23,936 bases of DNA from Bacillota bacterium (GTDB taxonomy: Bacteria; Bacillota; Clostridia; Christensenellales; Aristaeellaceae). The position numbers and the translations under genes are program-made. The notes below the pieces were generated by a model that saw nothing but the letters and a program-made list of their open reading frames with translations, ran no database searches and was not told where the DNA came from. Shown here in pieces: positions 7,251 to 14,865 of this stretch (position 1 is the stretch's first letter; the number at the start of each line of letters is the position of its first letter). Location: NCBI GenBank assembly GCA_023396045.1, contig JAEWXD010000006.1, positions 1 to 23,936 on the forward strand, read 5' to 3'.

Positions 7251-8215
7251 TGTATTGTTTTGATTCCAAGAGGCAGTACTTGCAATATTTAGAGAATCAC
7301 TCTTGTAAAAAAATAATGCTTTTGAGTGATACCAATGTGCATACGCTTTATCCTCGTATTTTAGATGGCTTACATAAATCGGTGTTTTCATATATTTTAC
7401 CTGCTGGTGAAGCAAGTAAGAGTTTTGAAAATGCACAGGCTATACTTGCAATGCTTTTGCAAAACGGCTTTACACGCGGGGATGTTTTAGTTAGCTTTGG
7501 CGGTGGCATGGTAGGGGATATTGGTGGTTTTTGTGCCAGCCTCTATATGCGTGGCATAGAGCATGTTATTTTACCTACCACAATTATCTCCATGGCAGAC
7601 AGTGCTATCGGTGGTAAAACAGCCATAAATTTTCTGGATGTTAAAAATAGCATAGGTTCTTTTTATGAAGCAAGCAGGGTGTTTGCCAATGTAGATTTTT
7701 TAAATAGCCTACCCCAAGAAGAAGTGCAAAGTGGCTGGGGCGAACTGCTTAAAATTATTTTACTTTGTGGTAATACACAAAACTTTGATTTGCAGGCCTG
7801 CGTTGCACAGGCTGTGGAGTATAAGCAAGCCTTGGTGCAACAAGATCCCTTAGATAAAGGGCAAAGGCATTTGTTGAACCTTGGGCACAGCATAGGGCAT
7901 GTGGTGGAGCTTTATTATCATTTGCCCCATGGCATTGCCGTTGCTGTAGGTCTTGATTATATGGCAAAAGTAAGCGATGCATTACAAGTTTCAAATGGTT
8001 TACAAAGCAAAGTGCGCAATTTGCTTGCCATGTGTCATTTGCCAAATGCAGAGAACTACCCCGTAAACAAAAAAGCATTGCAGAAATTATATGCAGATAA
8101 AAAAGTACAAAGTACCGGTCAAATAAAAATGGTTCTGTTAGAAGATATAGGAAGAGCAAGCATACATAGCTTGCCCGTGGAGGAAGTAATACAATTATGT
8201 TTGAACAATTGGTAG
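7250..8215 (+). CDS. aroB: 3-dehydroquinate synthase
   Basis: Second step of the shikimate pathway: DAHP to 3-dehydroquinate, cytoplasmic, needing NAD+ and a divalent metal. From this start it has 321 residues, slightly short because the N-terminus lacks about 20 residues. Family residues are all present: NAD site GGGMVGD (84-90), D117, GGK (121-123), KN (132-133), metal ligands E165, H213 and H227, and active-site K168, R206, N210, H217 and a late Lys in GQIKMVLL. Retention of R206 and N210 argues for a true dehydroquinate synthase and against other sugar-phosphate cyclases. The ATG at 7250 was chosen over 7220 because GGAGA precedes it and it forms a TAATG stop/start overlap with the MATE gene. 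No other shikimate gene is in the window. Confidence 0.9.
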   Translation: MYCFDSKRQYLQYLENHSCKKIMLLSDTNVHTLYPRILDGLHKSVFSYILPAGEASKSFENAQAILAMLLQNGFTRGDVLVSFGGGMVGDIGGFCASLYMRGIEHVILPTTIISMADSAIGGKTAINFLDVKNSIGSFYEASRVFANVDFLNSLPQEEVQSGWGELLKIILLCGNTQNFDLQACVAQAVEYKQALVQQDPLDKGQRHLLNLGHSIGHVVELYYHLPHGIAVAVGLDYMAKVSDALQVSNGLQSKVRNLLAMCHLPNAENYPVNKKALQKLYADKKVQSTGQIKMVLLEDIGRASIHSLPVEEVIQLCLNNW

Positions 8216-8970
8216 AAGCAGTGCTGCAGGCCGGCAGGCAAATGAAGCAAGCCGCAAATATAGAAAGCCATCAAAAAACCGGATTTCGTGATATTGTAAC
8301 CCAATACGATGTAAATATTCAAAACTTTTTGCAGGCAGAACTGCGTAACATTGCCCCGTATGCCGGCTTTATAGGCGAGGAAAGTGAACAGGAAGCCAGG
8401 TTAACAGAAGCATGTTTCATTTGTGATCCCATTGACGGTACCAGCAATTTTCGTTTTGGCCTTATGCGCAGTGCTTGCTCCTTAGCATACTTGGAAAACG
8501 GTGTTACCCAGATTGGCATTACCTACGACCCCTATACGGATGAACTGTTTACAGCACAAAGAGGCAAAGGTGCTTATTGTAACGGTAAGCCTATCAAAGC
8601 CTTGCAAGGCACTATGGAGAATGGAATTACCATTTTTGGTACCAACCCTTATTATGCAAATACTGTAGAGGATACCTTTGCCCTTGCAAAGCTTTGCTAC
8701 CAAAATACTATGGACTTGCGTAGGTTCGGGGCAGCCACTTTAGACCTTTGCTATGTTGCTGCAGGTAGAGCCATACTCTTTTTTGAAGGTTCACTTGCAC
8801 CTTGGGATTTTGCTGCCGGCAAATTAATTGCAGAGGAATGCGGCCTTGTTTGTAAAGACTGGCAAGGCAAAGACATTGCACCTTTATCACGCAGCAGCAT
8901 TGTTTGTGGCAACCCAGTGGCTTTAGAGCAATGGTTTGCGCTTTATAAGCAAGTAAAAAAAGAACAATAA
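8197..8970 (+). CDS. Inositol monophosphatase family phosphatase
   Basis: A 257-residue Mg2+-dependent phosphatase of the IMPase/SuhB superfamily. Metal-binding motifs are complete: GEE at 60-62, DPIDGT at 77-82, and W203-D204-FAAGK. The N-terminal KTGFRDIVTQYDVNIQ matches the usual 'k.g..DlVTe.D...e' stretch. Members remove phosphate from inositol-1-phosphate, 3'-phosphoadenosine phosphate, fructose-1,6-bisphosphate or NADP; which one applies here cannot be told. It overlaps the end of aroB by 19 bases, in a different frame, and is the last gene of the 4509 operon. No strong terminator was found before the next promoter at 9011. Confidence 0.9.
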   Translation: MFEQLVEAVLQAGRQMKQAANIESHQKTGFRDIVTQYDVNIQNFLQAELRNIAPYAGFIGEESEQEARLTEACFICDPIDGTSNFRFGLMRSACSLAYLENGVTQIGITYDPYTDELFTAQRGKGAYCNGKPIKALQGTMENGITIFGTNPYYANTVEDTFALAKLCYQNTMDLRRFGAATLDLCYVAAGRAILFFEGSLAPWDFAAGKLIAEECGLVCKDWQGKDIAPLSRSSIVCGNPVALEQWFALYKQVKKEQ

Positions 8971-9010
8971 CATCTGTTTAGAATTTTTAATAAATAGCAT
9001 GGAAAATTGG

Positions 9011-9039
9011 TTGACAGCCCTATTTTTCTGTGCTATTAT
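9011..9039 (+). promoter_or_regulatory. Sigma-A-type promoter of the uracil permease
   Basis: TTGACA (9011-9016), 17-base spacer, TATTAT (9034-9039), with an extended -10 TGC just before. This is the best promoter in the window. Transcription should start near 9046, giving a leader of about 160 bases before the ATG at 9205. Confidence 0.88.
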
Positions 9040-9057
9040 TTTTTATGGAAAACGACG

Positions 9058-9156
9058 CACGTCTTTAATCCAATCCAGAGAGGTTGGGAAGTGAACGCAG
9101 TTTATCGCTTATGTATAAAATTTTGCATACTTCCCCTTTGGGCGAAGTATTTTTTA
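9058..9156 (+). promoter_or_regulatory. PyrR-dependent transcription attenuator
   Basis: The leader contains the PyrR recognition hairpin: CCAATCC (9070-9076), loop AGAGA (9077-9081), GGTTGG (9082-9087), i.e. the known TCCAGAGAGGYT core. Downstream is a terminator: ATACTTC (9127-9133) pairs with GAAGTAT (9144-9150), then six T. Between the two, GGGAAGT (9086-9092) is perfectly complementary to ACTTCCC (9129-9135), forming an antiterminator that excludes both other hairpins. By analogy with Bacillus pyr operons, UMP-bound PyrR would hold the first hairpin and so allow termination, and low pyrimidine would allow readthrough. Confidence 0.88.
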
Positions 9157-9204
9157 TTGCAAAAAGGCGTGTGCGGAATTTTTTAAGAAAAGAGGAGTTT
9201 TGGA

Positions 9205-10509
9205 ATGCAACACGCAACAAAACAACCAATGTGGAAAGATATTATCATTGGTTTGCAACACACCTTAGCCATGTTTGGCGCAACCGTATTAGTACCTATT
9301 TTAACAGGCTTAGATGTAGGTATCACTTTGCTTTGTGCAGGTTTAGGTACATTGCTTTATCATTTATGTACAAAGGGTAAAGTACCTACATTCTTAGGTT
9401 CCAGCTTTGCATTTATTGCAGCCATTCAGGCCGTTGCGCAAAGAATGGCCTTCATGCAAGGTGGTGTAGAAGGTGCAACTGTAGGCAGTGCCGCTTACCA
9501 AGCTGCTCTACCTTATGCAACCGGTGGTATTATTGTAGCAGGTGCCATTTACTTAATTATGGCAGTGGTTGTATACTTCATCGGTGCAGACAGATTTCTT
9601 AAAATGTTCCCGCCGGTAGTAACGGGTACCATGATTATCATCATCGGCTTAATGCTTGCGCCAACTGCCATTAATAATATCACAAACTTTGGCACATTAA
9701 CCGGTATGGCTCTTGCTAAAAACTGGATTGTTGCCTTGTCTGCCATTGCAACCATTGTATGCGTATCCTTATTTGCAAAAGGCTTCTTTAAACTGGTACC
9801 TATCTTATTTGGTATTATTGTTGGTTATCTTTGCGCAGCAGCCTTTGGTTTAATAGACTTCAGTGCCATTGCAAGTGCAAAATTAATCCAAATGCCTAAA
9901 TTCATGTTGCCTAAGTTTGACGCTGGCTCCATACTTTTAATTGCGCCTATCGCCGTGGTAACCTTCGTAGAACATATTGGTGATGTAACCGCTTCTTCTG
10001 CTGTAGTTGGTAAAAACTTTATGAAAGACCCCGGCTTACACAGAACCTTGCTTGGTGATGGTGCAGCAACCATGCTTGCCGGTTTCTTGGGCGGCCCTGC
10101 CAATACAACTTATGGCGAAAACACTTCCGTACTTGCTACCACACGCAACTATAACCCTGCTACCTTGCGTATTGCCGCAGTAATTGCAATATTGCTTGCC
10201 TTCCTTGGTAAATTCTCTACTGCCATCAGCACATTACCGGGCGCTGTAACCGGCGGTGTTAGCATTGTACTTTATGGTATGATTGCAGCTGTTGGCTTGC
10301 GTAACCTTGTAGAACACAATGTAGACTTTAAACGCAGCCGTAACCTTTACATTGCAGCAGTTATGCTTGTTATTGGTTTAGGCGGTGCAACTTTAAAAAT
10401 TACAGAAACCGTACAGTTCTCCGGTGTAGCATTAAGTGCTATCTTGGGTATCACACTTAACCTCATATTGCCGGAACGTATAGATAAATTGGAATCCGAA
10501 GAACAATAA
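9205..10509 (+). CDS. uraA: Uracil permease (NCS2 family)
   Basis: Imports uracil with proton symport across the cytoplasmic membrane. The 434-residue protein has the NCS2 opening GLQHTLAMFGATVLVP, about 14 hydrophobic segments, the conserved FVEHIGDVTASS (the Glu that contacts substrate and proton in UraA) and the GGPANTTYGENTSV...TRNYNP signature. The PyrR attenuator in its leader makes uracil rather than xanthine the expected substrate. AGGAG sits 9 bases before the ATG. Also called pyrP in Bacillus. The gene stands alone, ending at a two-way terminator. Confidence 0.95.
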   Translation: MQHATKQPMWKDIIIGLQHTLAMFGATVLVPILTGLDVGITLLCAGLGTLLYHLCTKGKVPTFLGSSFAFIAAIQAVAQRMAFMQGGVEGATVGSAAYQAALPYATGGIIVAGAIYLIMAVVVYFIGADRFLKMFPPVVTGTMIIIIGLMLAPTAINNITNFGTLTGMALAKNWIVALSAIATIVCVSLFAKGFFKLVPILFGIIVGYLCAAAFGLIDFSAIASAKLIQMPKFMLPKFDAGSILLIAPIAVVTFVEHIGDVTASSAVVGKNFMKDPGLHRTLLGDGAATMLAGFLGGPANTTYGENTSVLATTRNYNPATLRIAAVIAILLAFLGKFSTAISTLPGAVTGGVSIVLYGMIAAVGLRNLVEHNVDFKRSRNLYIAAVMLVIGLGGATLKITETVQFSGVALSAILGITLNLILPERIDKLESEEQ

Positions 10510-10534
10510 ATATAAGGCACACCCCAATAAAAAG

Positions 10535-10566
10535 GCCACTGCATACGCAGTGGCTAATATTTTTTA
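10535..10566. terminator. Bidirectional terminator between uraA and the EamA gene
   Basis: Perfect 8-bp stem GCCACTGC (10535-10542) with GCAGTGGC (10547-10554), loop ATAC. A T-rich tract follows on the plus strand and a U-tract (CTTTTTATT) on the minus strand, so it can serve both convergent genes. Confidence 0.85.
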
Positions 10567-11439
10567 TTTTGTTTTTGTTTCTGCGCACTGGTTCCATAGG
10601 GTAGCCCCCAGTACCAACATGCCACCCAACATTTGCAAGGGAGCCATGGCTTCATGCAGCAGTAGTACAGAAACCATTACAGCCACCAGTGGATCTATAT
10701 AACTGAGTAATGCTACTTGGTTGCCGGGTATCCATTTTAATGCAGAAAAATACATGCAATAGCAAATTCCCGTATGCACCAAACCTATGAATAATAAAAA
10801 GAACCAGGCATTTGTTTGTAGTGTAGCTATGTGCATGCCACCTGTAAGTAATACATAGGGCAACAGCACAATGCTGCTGCTGGCAAACTGCAAGAAGGTG
10901 CGTTCTATGCCATTGATATTTTTAATATACTTATTGAGTATTACCACTGCTGCATAGCAAAGGGCGGCAAGCAGGGCAAAACCTATGCCTAATATGTGGT
11001 TTTGTGCAGCGTTTCCTGTATCTATGCTGGTAATTAAAACAATACCCAAGCTTGCAACGCCAAAGCACATCCAAGTGTTTTTGTTTATCTTCTCTTGAAA
11101 TAAAATCGCACATGCAATAGTAATCAGAAGTGGCGCAATATAATAGCTTAGTGTAGCCAATGAAACTGTAGTGCTATTTAGCGCATTAATAAACAATATC
11201 CACCCAAAGCCAAGGCATACACCGGAAACAAACAATAGAGCCAGTTCCTTTTTTACTTTGACAAAAGCTAAGGGCTTTTTAGTAAGCCAAAGATAGATCC
11301 CAAGTGCAATAGTTGCCAATATGGAACGATAAAGTGCAATTTCTGCCGCACGCAAGGGTATCTGCTTTAAAAAATAACCAATCGTACCAAAAAGTGCCAT
11401 AGCGGAAATGAGTATTATTTTTGCTTTGTGCGTATTCAT
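10564..11439 (-). CDS. EamA (DMT superfamily) transporter
   Basis: From the chosen start the protein has 291 residues and about 10 membrane helices in two EamA halves. The first opens with KIILISAMALFGTIGYFLKQIPL and contains AAEIALYRSILATIAL; the second opens near residue 150 with GIGFALLAALCYAAVVILNKYI and ends WIPGNQVALLSYIDPLVAVMVS. Both carry the family's 'P/S..R....' and 'Y..P......' patterns. These proteins export amino acids, nucleosides or other metabolites; substrate unknown. The ATG at 11439 is preferred over the upstream 11496 start because AAGAGG precedes it and a promoter (-35 at 11491-11496) lies inside the longer version. Single gene, divergent from the YeeE transporter. Confidence 0.88.
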   Translation of the reverse strand: MNTHKAKIILISAMALFGTIGYFLKQIPLRAAEIALYRSILATIALGIYLWLTKKPLAFVKVKKELALLFVSGVCLGFGWILFINALNSTTVSLATLSYYIAPLLITIACAILFQEKINKNTWMCFGVASLGIVLITSIDTGNAAQNHILGIGFALLAALCYAAVVILNKYIKNINGIERTFLQFASSSIVLLPYVLLTGGMHIATLQTNAWFFLLFIGLVHTGICYCMYFSALKWIPGNQVALLSYIDPLVAVMVSVLLLHEAMAPLQMLGGMLVLGATLWNQCAETKTK

Positions 11440-11467
11440 GGGCAAACCTCTTATGTAGAATAGTATT

Positions 11468-11496
11468 ACTGTATCTGCTTTTACTAAAATTTGCAA
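11468..11496 (-). promoter_or_regulatory. Promoter of the EamA gene
   Basis: On the minus strand TTGCAA (complement of 11491-11496), 17-base spacer, TACAGT (complement of 11468-11473). The start of transcription would lie about 20 bases before the ATG at 11439. Confidence 0.55.
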
Positions 11497-11532
11497 GAGG
11501 ATACATTGAAAATAAGCAAATTAAATAATGAA

Positions 11533-11561
11533 TTGTAAACAATAGGAAAGTGTGCTACTAT
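11533..11561 (+). promoter_or_regulatory. Promoter of the YeeE/YedE transporter gene
   Basis: TTGTAA (11533-11538), 17-base spacer, TACTAT (11556-11561) with an extended -10 TGC. A short inverted repeat, ATTGT-AA-ACAAT (11532-11543), covers the -35 box and could be an operator. Confidence 0.55.
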
Positions 11562-11591
11562 ATTATTATCCCCCATGATGAAAGGAGAATT

Positions 11592-12860
11592 ATGAAAAAA
11601 TTCGAACGTTATGCAGCAATTGTATTGCTCGTTGCTATTCTGGCTTTTGGTGCATCCTTGTCTTCCAGCATGTTGTTTTTCAGACTCATTGCAGGTTGTA
11701 TATTAGGTTATGCTCTCTCTCGTGGTTTTATGGGCTTTGCGGGCTCTGTAAACCGTGCTTATCAAACTGGGTCTACCAGGCTTATGCGTCATTTGATGTT
11801 GCTTTTCTTCTTAACAGCTATGATTTCTACCGCTGTATTGTACAACCAGGATGCAACCGGCTATGACTTATGGATAAACCCAATTAACTTAGGTTTAATT
11901 GTGGGCGGTTTATTGTTTGGCTTTGGTATGGTATTTTCTTCTTGCTGCGCAAGCGGTGTATTAACCGATATCGTAACAGCTTTACCAAGAGGCCTTATTA
12001 CTTTATTGTTCTTTGGTATTGGTGTATTTGTTGGTTTCCCATTGCAAAATACACAAACTTGGATTACGGAATCTTGGTTCTCTTCTGCAACGGGTACGGC
12101 CATTGGCACAAAGGGCGTATATTTCCCGGACTGGTTTGCATTTGATGGCTTAAACGGCTATTTGGGTGCTTTATTGTTAACAGCGGCGCTTTGTGGTTTA
12201 GTAGTATACTTGAGCTATCGCTATGAAAATAAACGCAAAGCAAACGGTACTTATAGCGGCCACTTTATGGAAGGCGTGCAAGATATTGAAGAAAAAAATT
12301 CTTTGCAAGAGGATAATAGTAAGCTTTGCTCTGAAACCACTTACCAAAGGCTTTTTGCTCGCCCTTGGACAATGCGTACTGCTGTATTTGTAATAACAGG
12401 TGTATTTGTAATGTTAATGGGTGTTACCAAAGCCGGTTGGGGCGCAAGTACACCTTATGGTTTTTGGTTTGGTAAAATTTTATTAGCGCTTGGTGTTTCT
12501 CAGGATGCTATTGTAAACTTTACAAAAGGTGGTATCAATCCTTATGTAATGCCATTTTTCAATCATCCAATAAATGTACAAAACTTTGGTATCATGGTGG
12601 GCACACTCTACTATATGTTAAGCAGCGAAAAATTGGCAGAAACTGTGAAGGCTTCTTTTGCAATCACTTGGAAGCAGGCGTTTTTCTATGCTTTGGGTGG
12701 CTTACTCATGGGCTTTGGCACACGTTTATCCAACGGATGTAACGTAGGCGCATTATATACTCCAATCGCAAACTTCTCTCTTTCCGGTTGGCTATATTTA
12801 ATCTTTATCACTTGTGGTGGTATTGTAGGTAATATTGTTGCCAAAAAAGTAAAACTTTAA
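11592..12860 (+). CDS. YeeE/YedE family sulfur-compound transporter
   Basis: A 422-residue membrane protein with two halves of the YeeE/YedE (sulf_transp) family. Characterised members (TsuA) take up thiosulfate, and others are linked to selenium or sulfur metabolism. The pseudo-repeats are visible as FGFGMVFSSCCASGVLTDI (C118, C119) and MGFGTRLSNGCNVGALYTP (C383); an early Cys is C36 in RLIAGCILGY. Such Cys residues line the path in TsuA. A hydrophilic linker (about 215-265), rich in Glu and Lys, separates the halves. The ATG at 11592 follows AAAGGAGAATT; the longer reading from 11550 would start inside the promoter. The next gene encodes a CoA-disulfide/polysulfide reductase with a rhodanese domain, which supports a sulfane-sulfur substrate. 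Thiosulfate is the best guess, not shown. Confidence 0.88.
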   Translation: MKKFERYAAIVLLVAILAFGASLSSSMLFFRLIAGCILGYALSRGFMGFAGSVNRAYQTGSTRLMRHLMLLFFLTAMISTAVLYNQDATGYDLWINPINLGLIVGGLLFGFGMVFSSCCASGVLTDIVTALPRGLITLLFFGIGVFVGFPLQNTQTWITESWFSSATGTAIGTKGVYFPDWFAFDGLNGYLGALLLTAALCGLVVYLSYRYENKRKANGTYSGHFMEGVQDIEEKNSLQEDNSKLCSETTYQRLFARPWTMRTAVFVITGVFVMLMGVTKAGWGASTPYGFWFGKILLALGVSQDAIVNFTKGGINPYVMPFFNHPINVQNFGIMVGTLYYMLSSEKLAETVKASFAITWKQAFFYALGGLLMGFGTRLSNGCNVGALYTPIANFSLSGWLYLIFITCGGIVGNIVAKKVKL

Positions 12861-12881
12861 TAATTAAATGGGGGAACATTA

Positions 12882-12912
12882 GAAACACAGGCATTGTGCT
12901 TGTGTTTCTTTC
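12882..12912 (+). terminator. Hairpin after the YeeE gene, probable weak terminator
   Basis: GAAACACA (12882-12889) pairs perfectly with TGTGTTTC (12901-12908). The following tract is short and interrupted (TTTC before it breaks up), so some readthrough into the reductase gene is likely. Confidence 0.5.
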
Positions 12913-12917
12913 ATAGC

Positions 12918-12946
12918 TTAATCAAACTTATAAATTATGTTATAAT
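12918..12946 (+). promoter_or_regulatory. Possible promoter of the CoA-disulfide reductase gene
   Basis: A perfect TATAAT (12941-12946) lies 33 bases before the ATG, with a poor -35, TTAATC (12918-12923), at 17 bases. Confidence 0.4.
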
Positions 12947-12978
12947 CAAATAAATATAATATCAAAGGAGAACTTACT

Positions 12979-14676
12979 ATGTCTAAAAGATATATCGTAG
13001 TAGGTGGTGTAGCAGGTGGTGCATCTGCAGCTGCCAGAATACGTAGAATAGATGAAAACGCAGACGTACAAATTTATGAAAAAGGCCCAAACATCTCTTT
13101 TTCTAACTGCTGTTTGCCAAATTATTTCAGCTCTGAAGTAGATTCCATTGAAAATTTGGTGCTCTATGAACCGGATTCCTTTTACCAATCTTATAATTTG
13201 CCTGCCAAAACCAACCATGAAGTGGTAAAAATTATAGCAGATCAACATAAAGTGTTGGTAAAAAATTTACTTACCGGCGAAGTTTTTGAAGATTCTTACG
13301 ATGCCTTAATTCTTTCCCCGGGTGCAAAGGCAATTGTTCCAAAATCTATTAAAGGGGTAGATAGTGAACATGTTTTTGTGGTTAAAAATGTAGCGGATGT
13401 TCGTAAAATAGATGCTTATTTTTGCACCCATGATGTGAAAGAAGTTGTAGTGGTTGGTGGCGGGTTCATTGGTGTAGAAATGGCAGAAAACCTGCTACAC
13501 GGCGGTAAAAAAGTAAGCTTGGTTGAAGCAATGGATCAAATTATGGCTCCATTTGACTATGATATGGTACAAATGTTGCATAAAGAAATGCATGATAATG
13601 GTGTAAATCTTGTGCTTAAAGATGCCGTTGCAGAAATTCAAACCAATAAAGTAGTACTTGCAAGCGGTAAAGAAATTCCTGCACAAGCAGTTGTTATGGC
13701 CATTGGCGTTACACCGGATGTACAATTTGCAGTAGAAGCAGGTATAAAACTTGGTGAAACCGGCGCCATTTTGGTAGACCATAATTTCAGAACCAACTTG
13801 AAAGATGTATATGCAGTAGGCGATGCGGTAGAAACCTTTAACAGCATTACCAAAAAGAAAACAAGGTTGCCATTGGCCGGCCCTGCACAACGCCAAGCAA
13901 GAATGGCTGCAGATCATATCTTTGGTAAAAATGTTGAAAACAAAGGTGTGATTGGTTCTTCCTGTATTCGTGTATTTGGTTTAAATGCTGCTTCTACCGG
14001 TTTAAATGAAAAAGATTGTATTGCAAACGGTATTGATTATAGAGTGGCTTTGGTTATTCCTATGGATAAAGTAAAATTGATGCCCAATCCAAACCCTATG
14101 CATTTTAAATTGATTTATGAATATCCAACCGGCAAAATATTAGGTGCACAAGGCATTTCCAAAGGCAACCCGGTAGGCAGGGTAAATGTTATTGCTACCA
14201 TGATTACCATGGGTGGGGATTTGAATGATTTAAAAGAATTAGAACTTTGCTATGCACCGGCCTATGGTACTGCCAAAGATGTAGTAAATTACGCTGCTTT
14301 GGCAGGCTTAAACCATCTCAATGGGGTATATGACCAAGTGCCGGTTACCAAAGTGCGCGAACTTGTTGAAAACGGCGAATTTATTTTAGACGTACGTGGC
14401 AAGGCAGGCTATGAAAAGGGTCATGTAAAAGGTGCGGTGAATATTCCTTTGGATGAAATTCGTCAAAGATACAACGAACTACCAAAAGATCGCACCATTT
14501 ATGTGCATTGCCGCACTTCTTGGGATAGTTACTATGCACTGCAAGCGCTTAAAGGCTATGGTTTTGATAATGTTGTAAATGTGCAAGGTTCTTTCTTGCA
14601 ATTAAGTTATTATGAATACTTTAATGATATTACTACCGGTCGTGAACCCATTGTAACTGCATATAACTTTAATTAA
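12979..14676 (+). CDS. CoA-disulfide / NADH-dependent polysulfide reductase with C-terminal rhodanese domain
   Basis: A 565-residue cytoplasmic flavoenzyme. Residues 1-450 form the pyridine nucleotide-disulfide oxidoreductase unit: FAD site GGVAGGASAAARIRR (9-23), second dinucleotide site VVVGGGFIGVEMAENL (near 157-172), FAD motif VYAVGDAVE (near 276-284), and a dimerisation domain with YAPAYGTAKD, which holds the Tyr that contacts CoA. The catalytic Cys of single-Cys CoA-disulfide reductases lies in SFSNCCLPNYF: C44 matches it, and C45 is an extra Cys where Gly is usual. Residues from about 460 form a rhodanese domain, with FILDVRG at 468-474 and persulfide-carrying C511 in HCRTSWDSY. Such fusions reduce CoA-persulfide, polysulfide or sulfur with NAD(P)H. 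AAAGGAG precedes the ATG. It follows the YeeE transporter and ends at a strong terminator. Confidence 0.92.
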   Translation: MSKRYIVVGGVAGGASAAARIRRIDENADVQIYEKGPNISFSNCCLPNYFSSEVDSIENLVLYEPDSFYQSYNLPAKTNHEVVKIIADQHKVLVKNLLTGEVFEDSYDALILSPGAKAIVPKSIKGVDSEHVFVVKNVADVRKIDAYFCTHDVKEVVVVGGGFIGVEMAENLLHGGKKVSLVEAMDQIMAPFDYDMVQMLHKEMHDNGVNLVLKDAVAEIQTNKVVLASGKEIPAQAVVMAIGVTPDVQFAVEAGIKLGETGAILVDHNFRTNLKDVYAVGDAVETFNSITKKKTRLPLAGPAQRQARMAADHIFGKNVENKGVIGSSCIRVFGLNAASTGLNEKDCIANGIDYRVALVIPMDKVKLMPNPNPMHFKLIYEYPTGKILGAQGISKGNPVGRVNVIATMITMGGDLNDLKELELCYAPAYGTAKDVVNYAALAGLNHLNGVYDQVPVTKVRELVENGEFILDVRGKAGYEKGHVKGAVNIPLDEIRQRYNELPKDRTIYVHCRTSWDSYYALQALKGYGFDNVVNVQGSFLQLSYYEYFNDITTGREPIVTAYNFN

Positions 14677-14686
14677 ACCGTTTTTT

Positions 14687-14723
14687 AAACCCAACCACAA
14701 AGGCAAGTGGTTGGGTTTTTGTT
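14687..14723 (+). terminator. Rho-independent terminator after the reductase
   Basis: Perfect 12-bp stem AAACCCAACCAC (14687-14698) with GTGGTTGGGTTT (14707-14718), 8-base loop, followed by a T-rich tail. Confidence 0.9.
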
Positions 14724-14808
14724 TACATGGTAATATAAATAATTACTATTTTTATAAGCAAAAATAATTACTTTACAATATACAGAATTAGCTTTTGAGG
14801 GGCCTATT

Positions 14809-14837
14809 TTGCATTTTTAACAATTTGATTGTATAAT
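14809..14837 (+). promoter_or_regulatory. Promoter of the tau-type ABC operon
   Basis: TTGCAT (14809-14814), 17-base spacer, TATAAT (14832-14837), 28 bases before the permease ATG. The preceding 14724-14808 is AT-rich; no riboswitch-like fold was recognised there. Confidence 0.6.
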
Positions 14838-14865
14838 AACAGAGTATTTGTAAAGGAATGTTTGT

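Noticed and set aside
7250..8970. aroB plus IMPase as an aminocyclitol cluster using a different sugar-phosphate cyclase
   Set aside because: R206, N210 and the other dehydroquinate synthase residues are all present, and no aminotransferase or glycosyltransferase is nearby; kept only as a weak alternative in the operon finding.
9084..9380. Plus-strand 98-codon frame across the pyr leader
   Set aside because: It runs through the attenuator hairpins and the uraA start in another frame; the composition is not protein-like.
14724..14808. Possible riboswitch or T-box before the tau operon
   Set aside because: No SAM, T-box or other known leader pattern could be seen; the stretch is AT-rich and lies upstream of the promoter, so it would not be transcribed with the operon.
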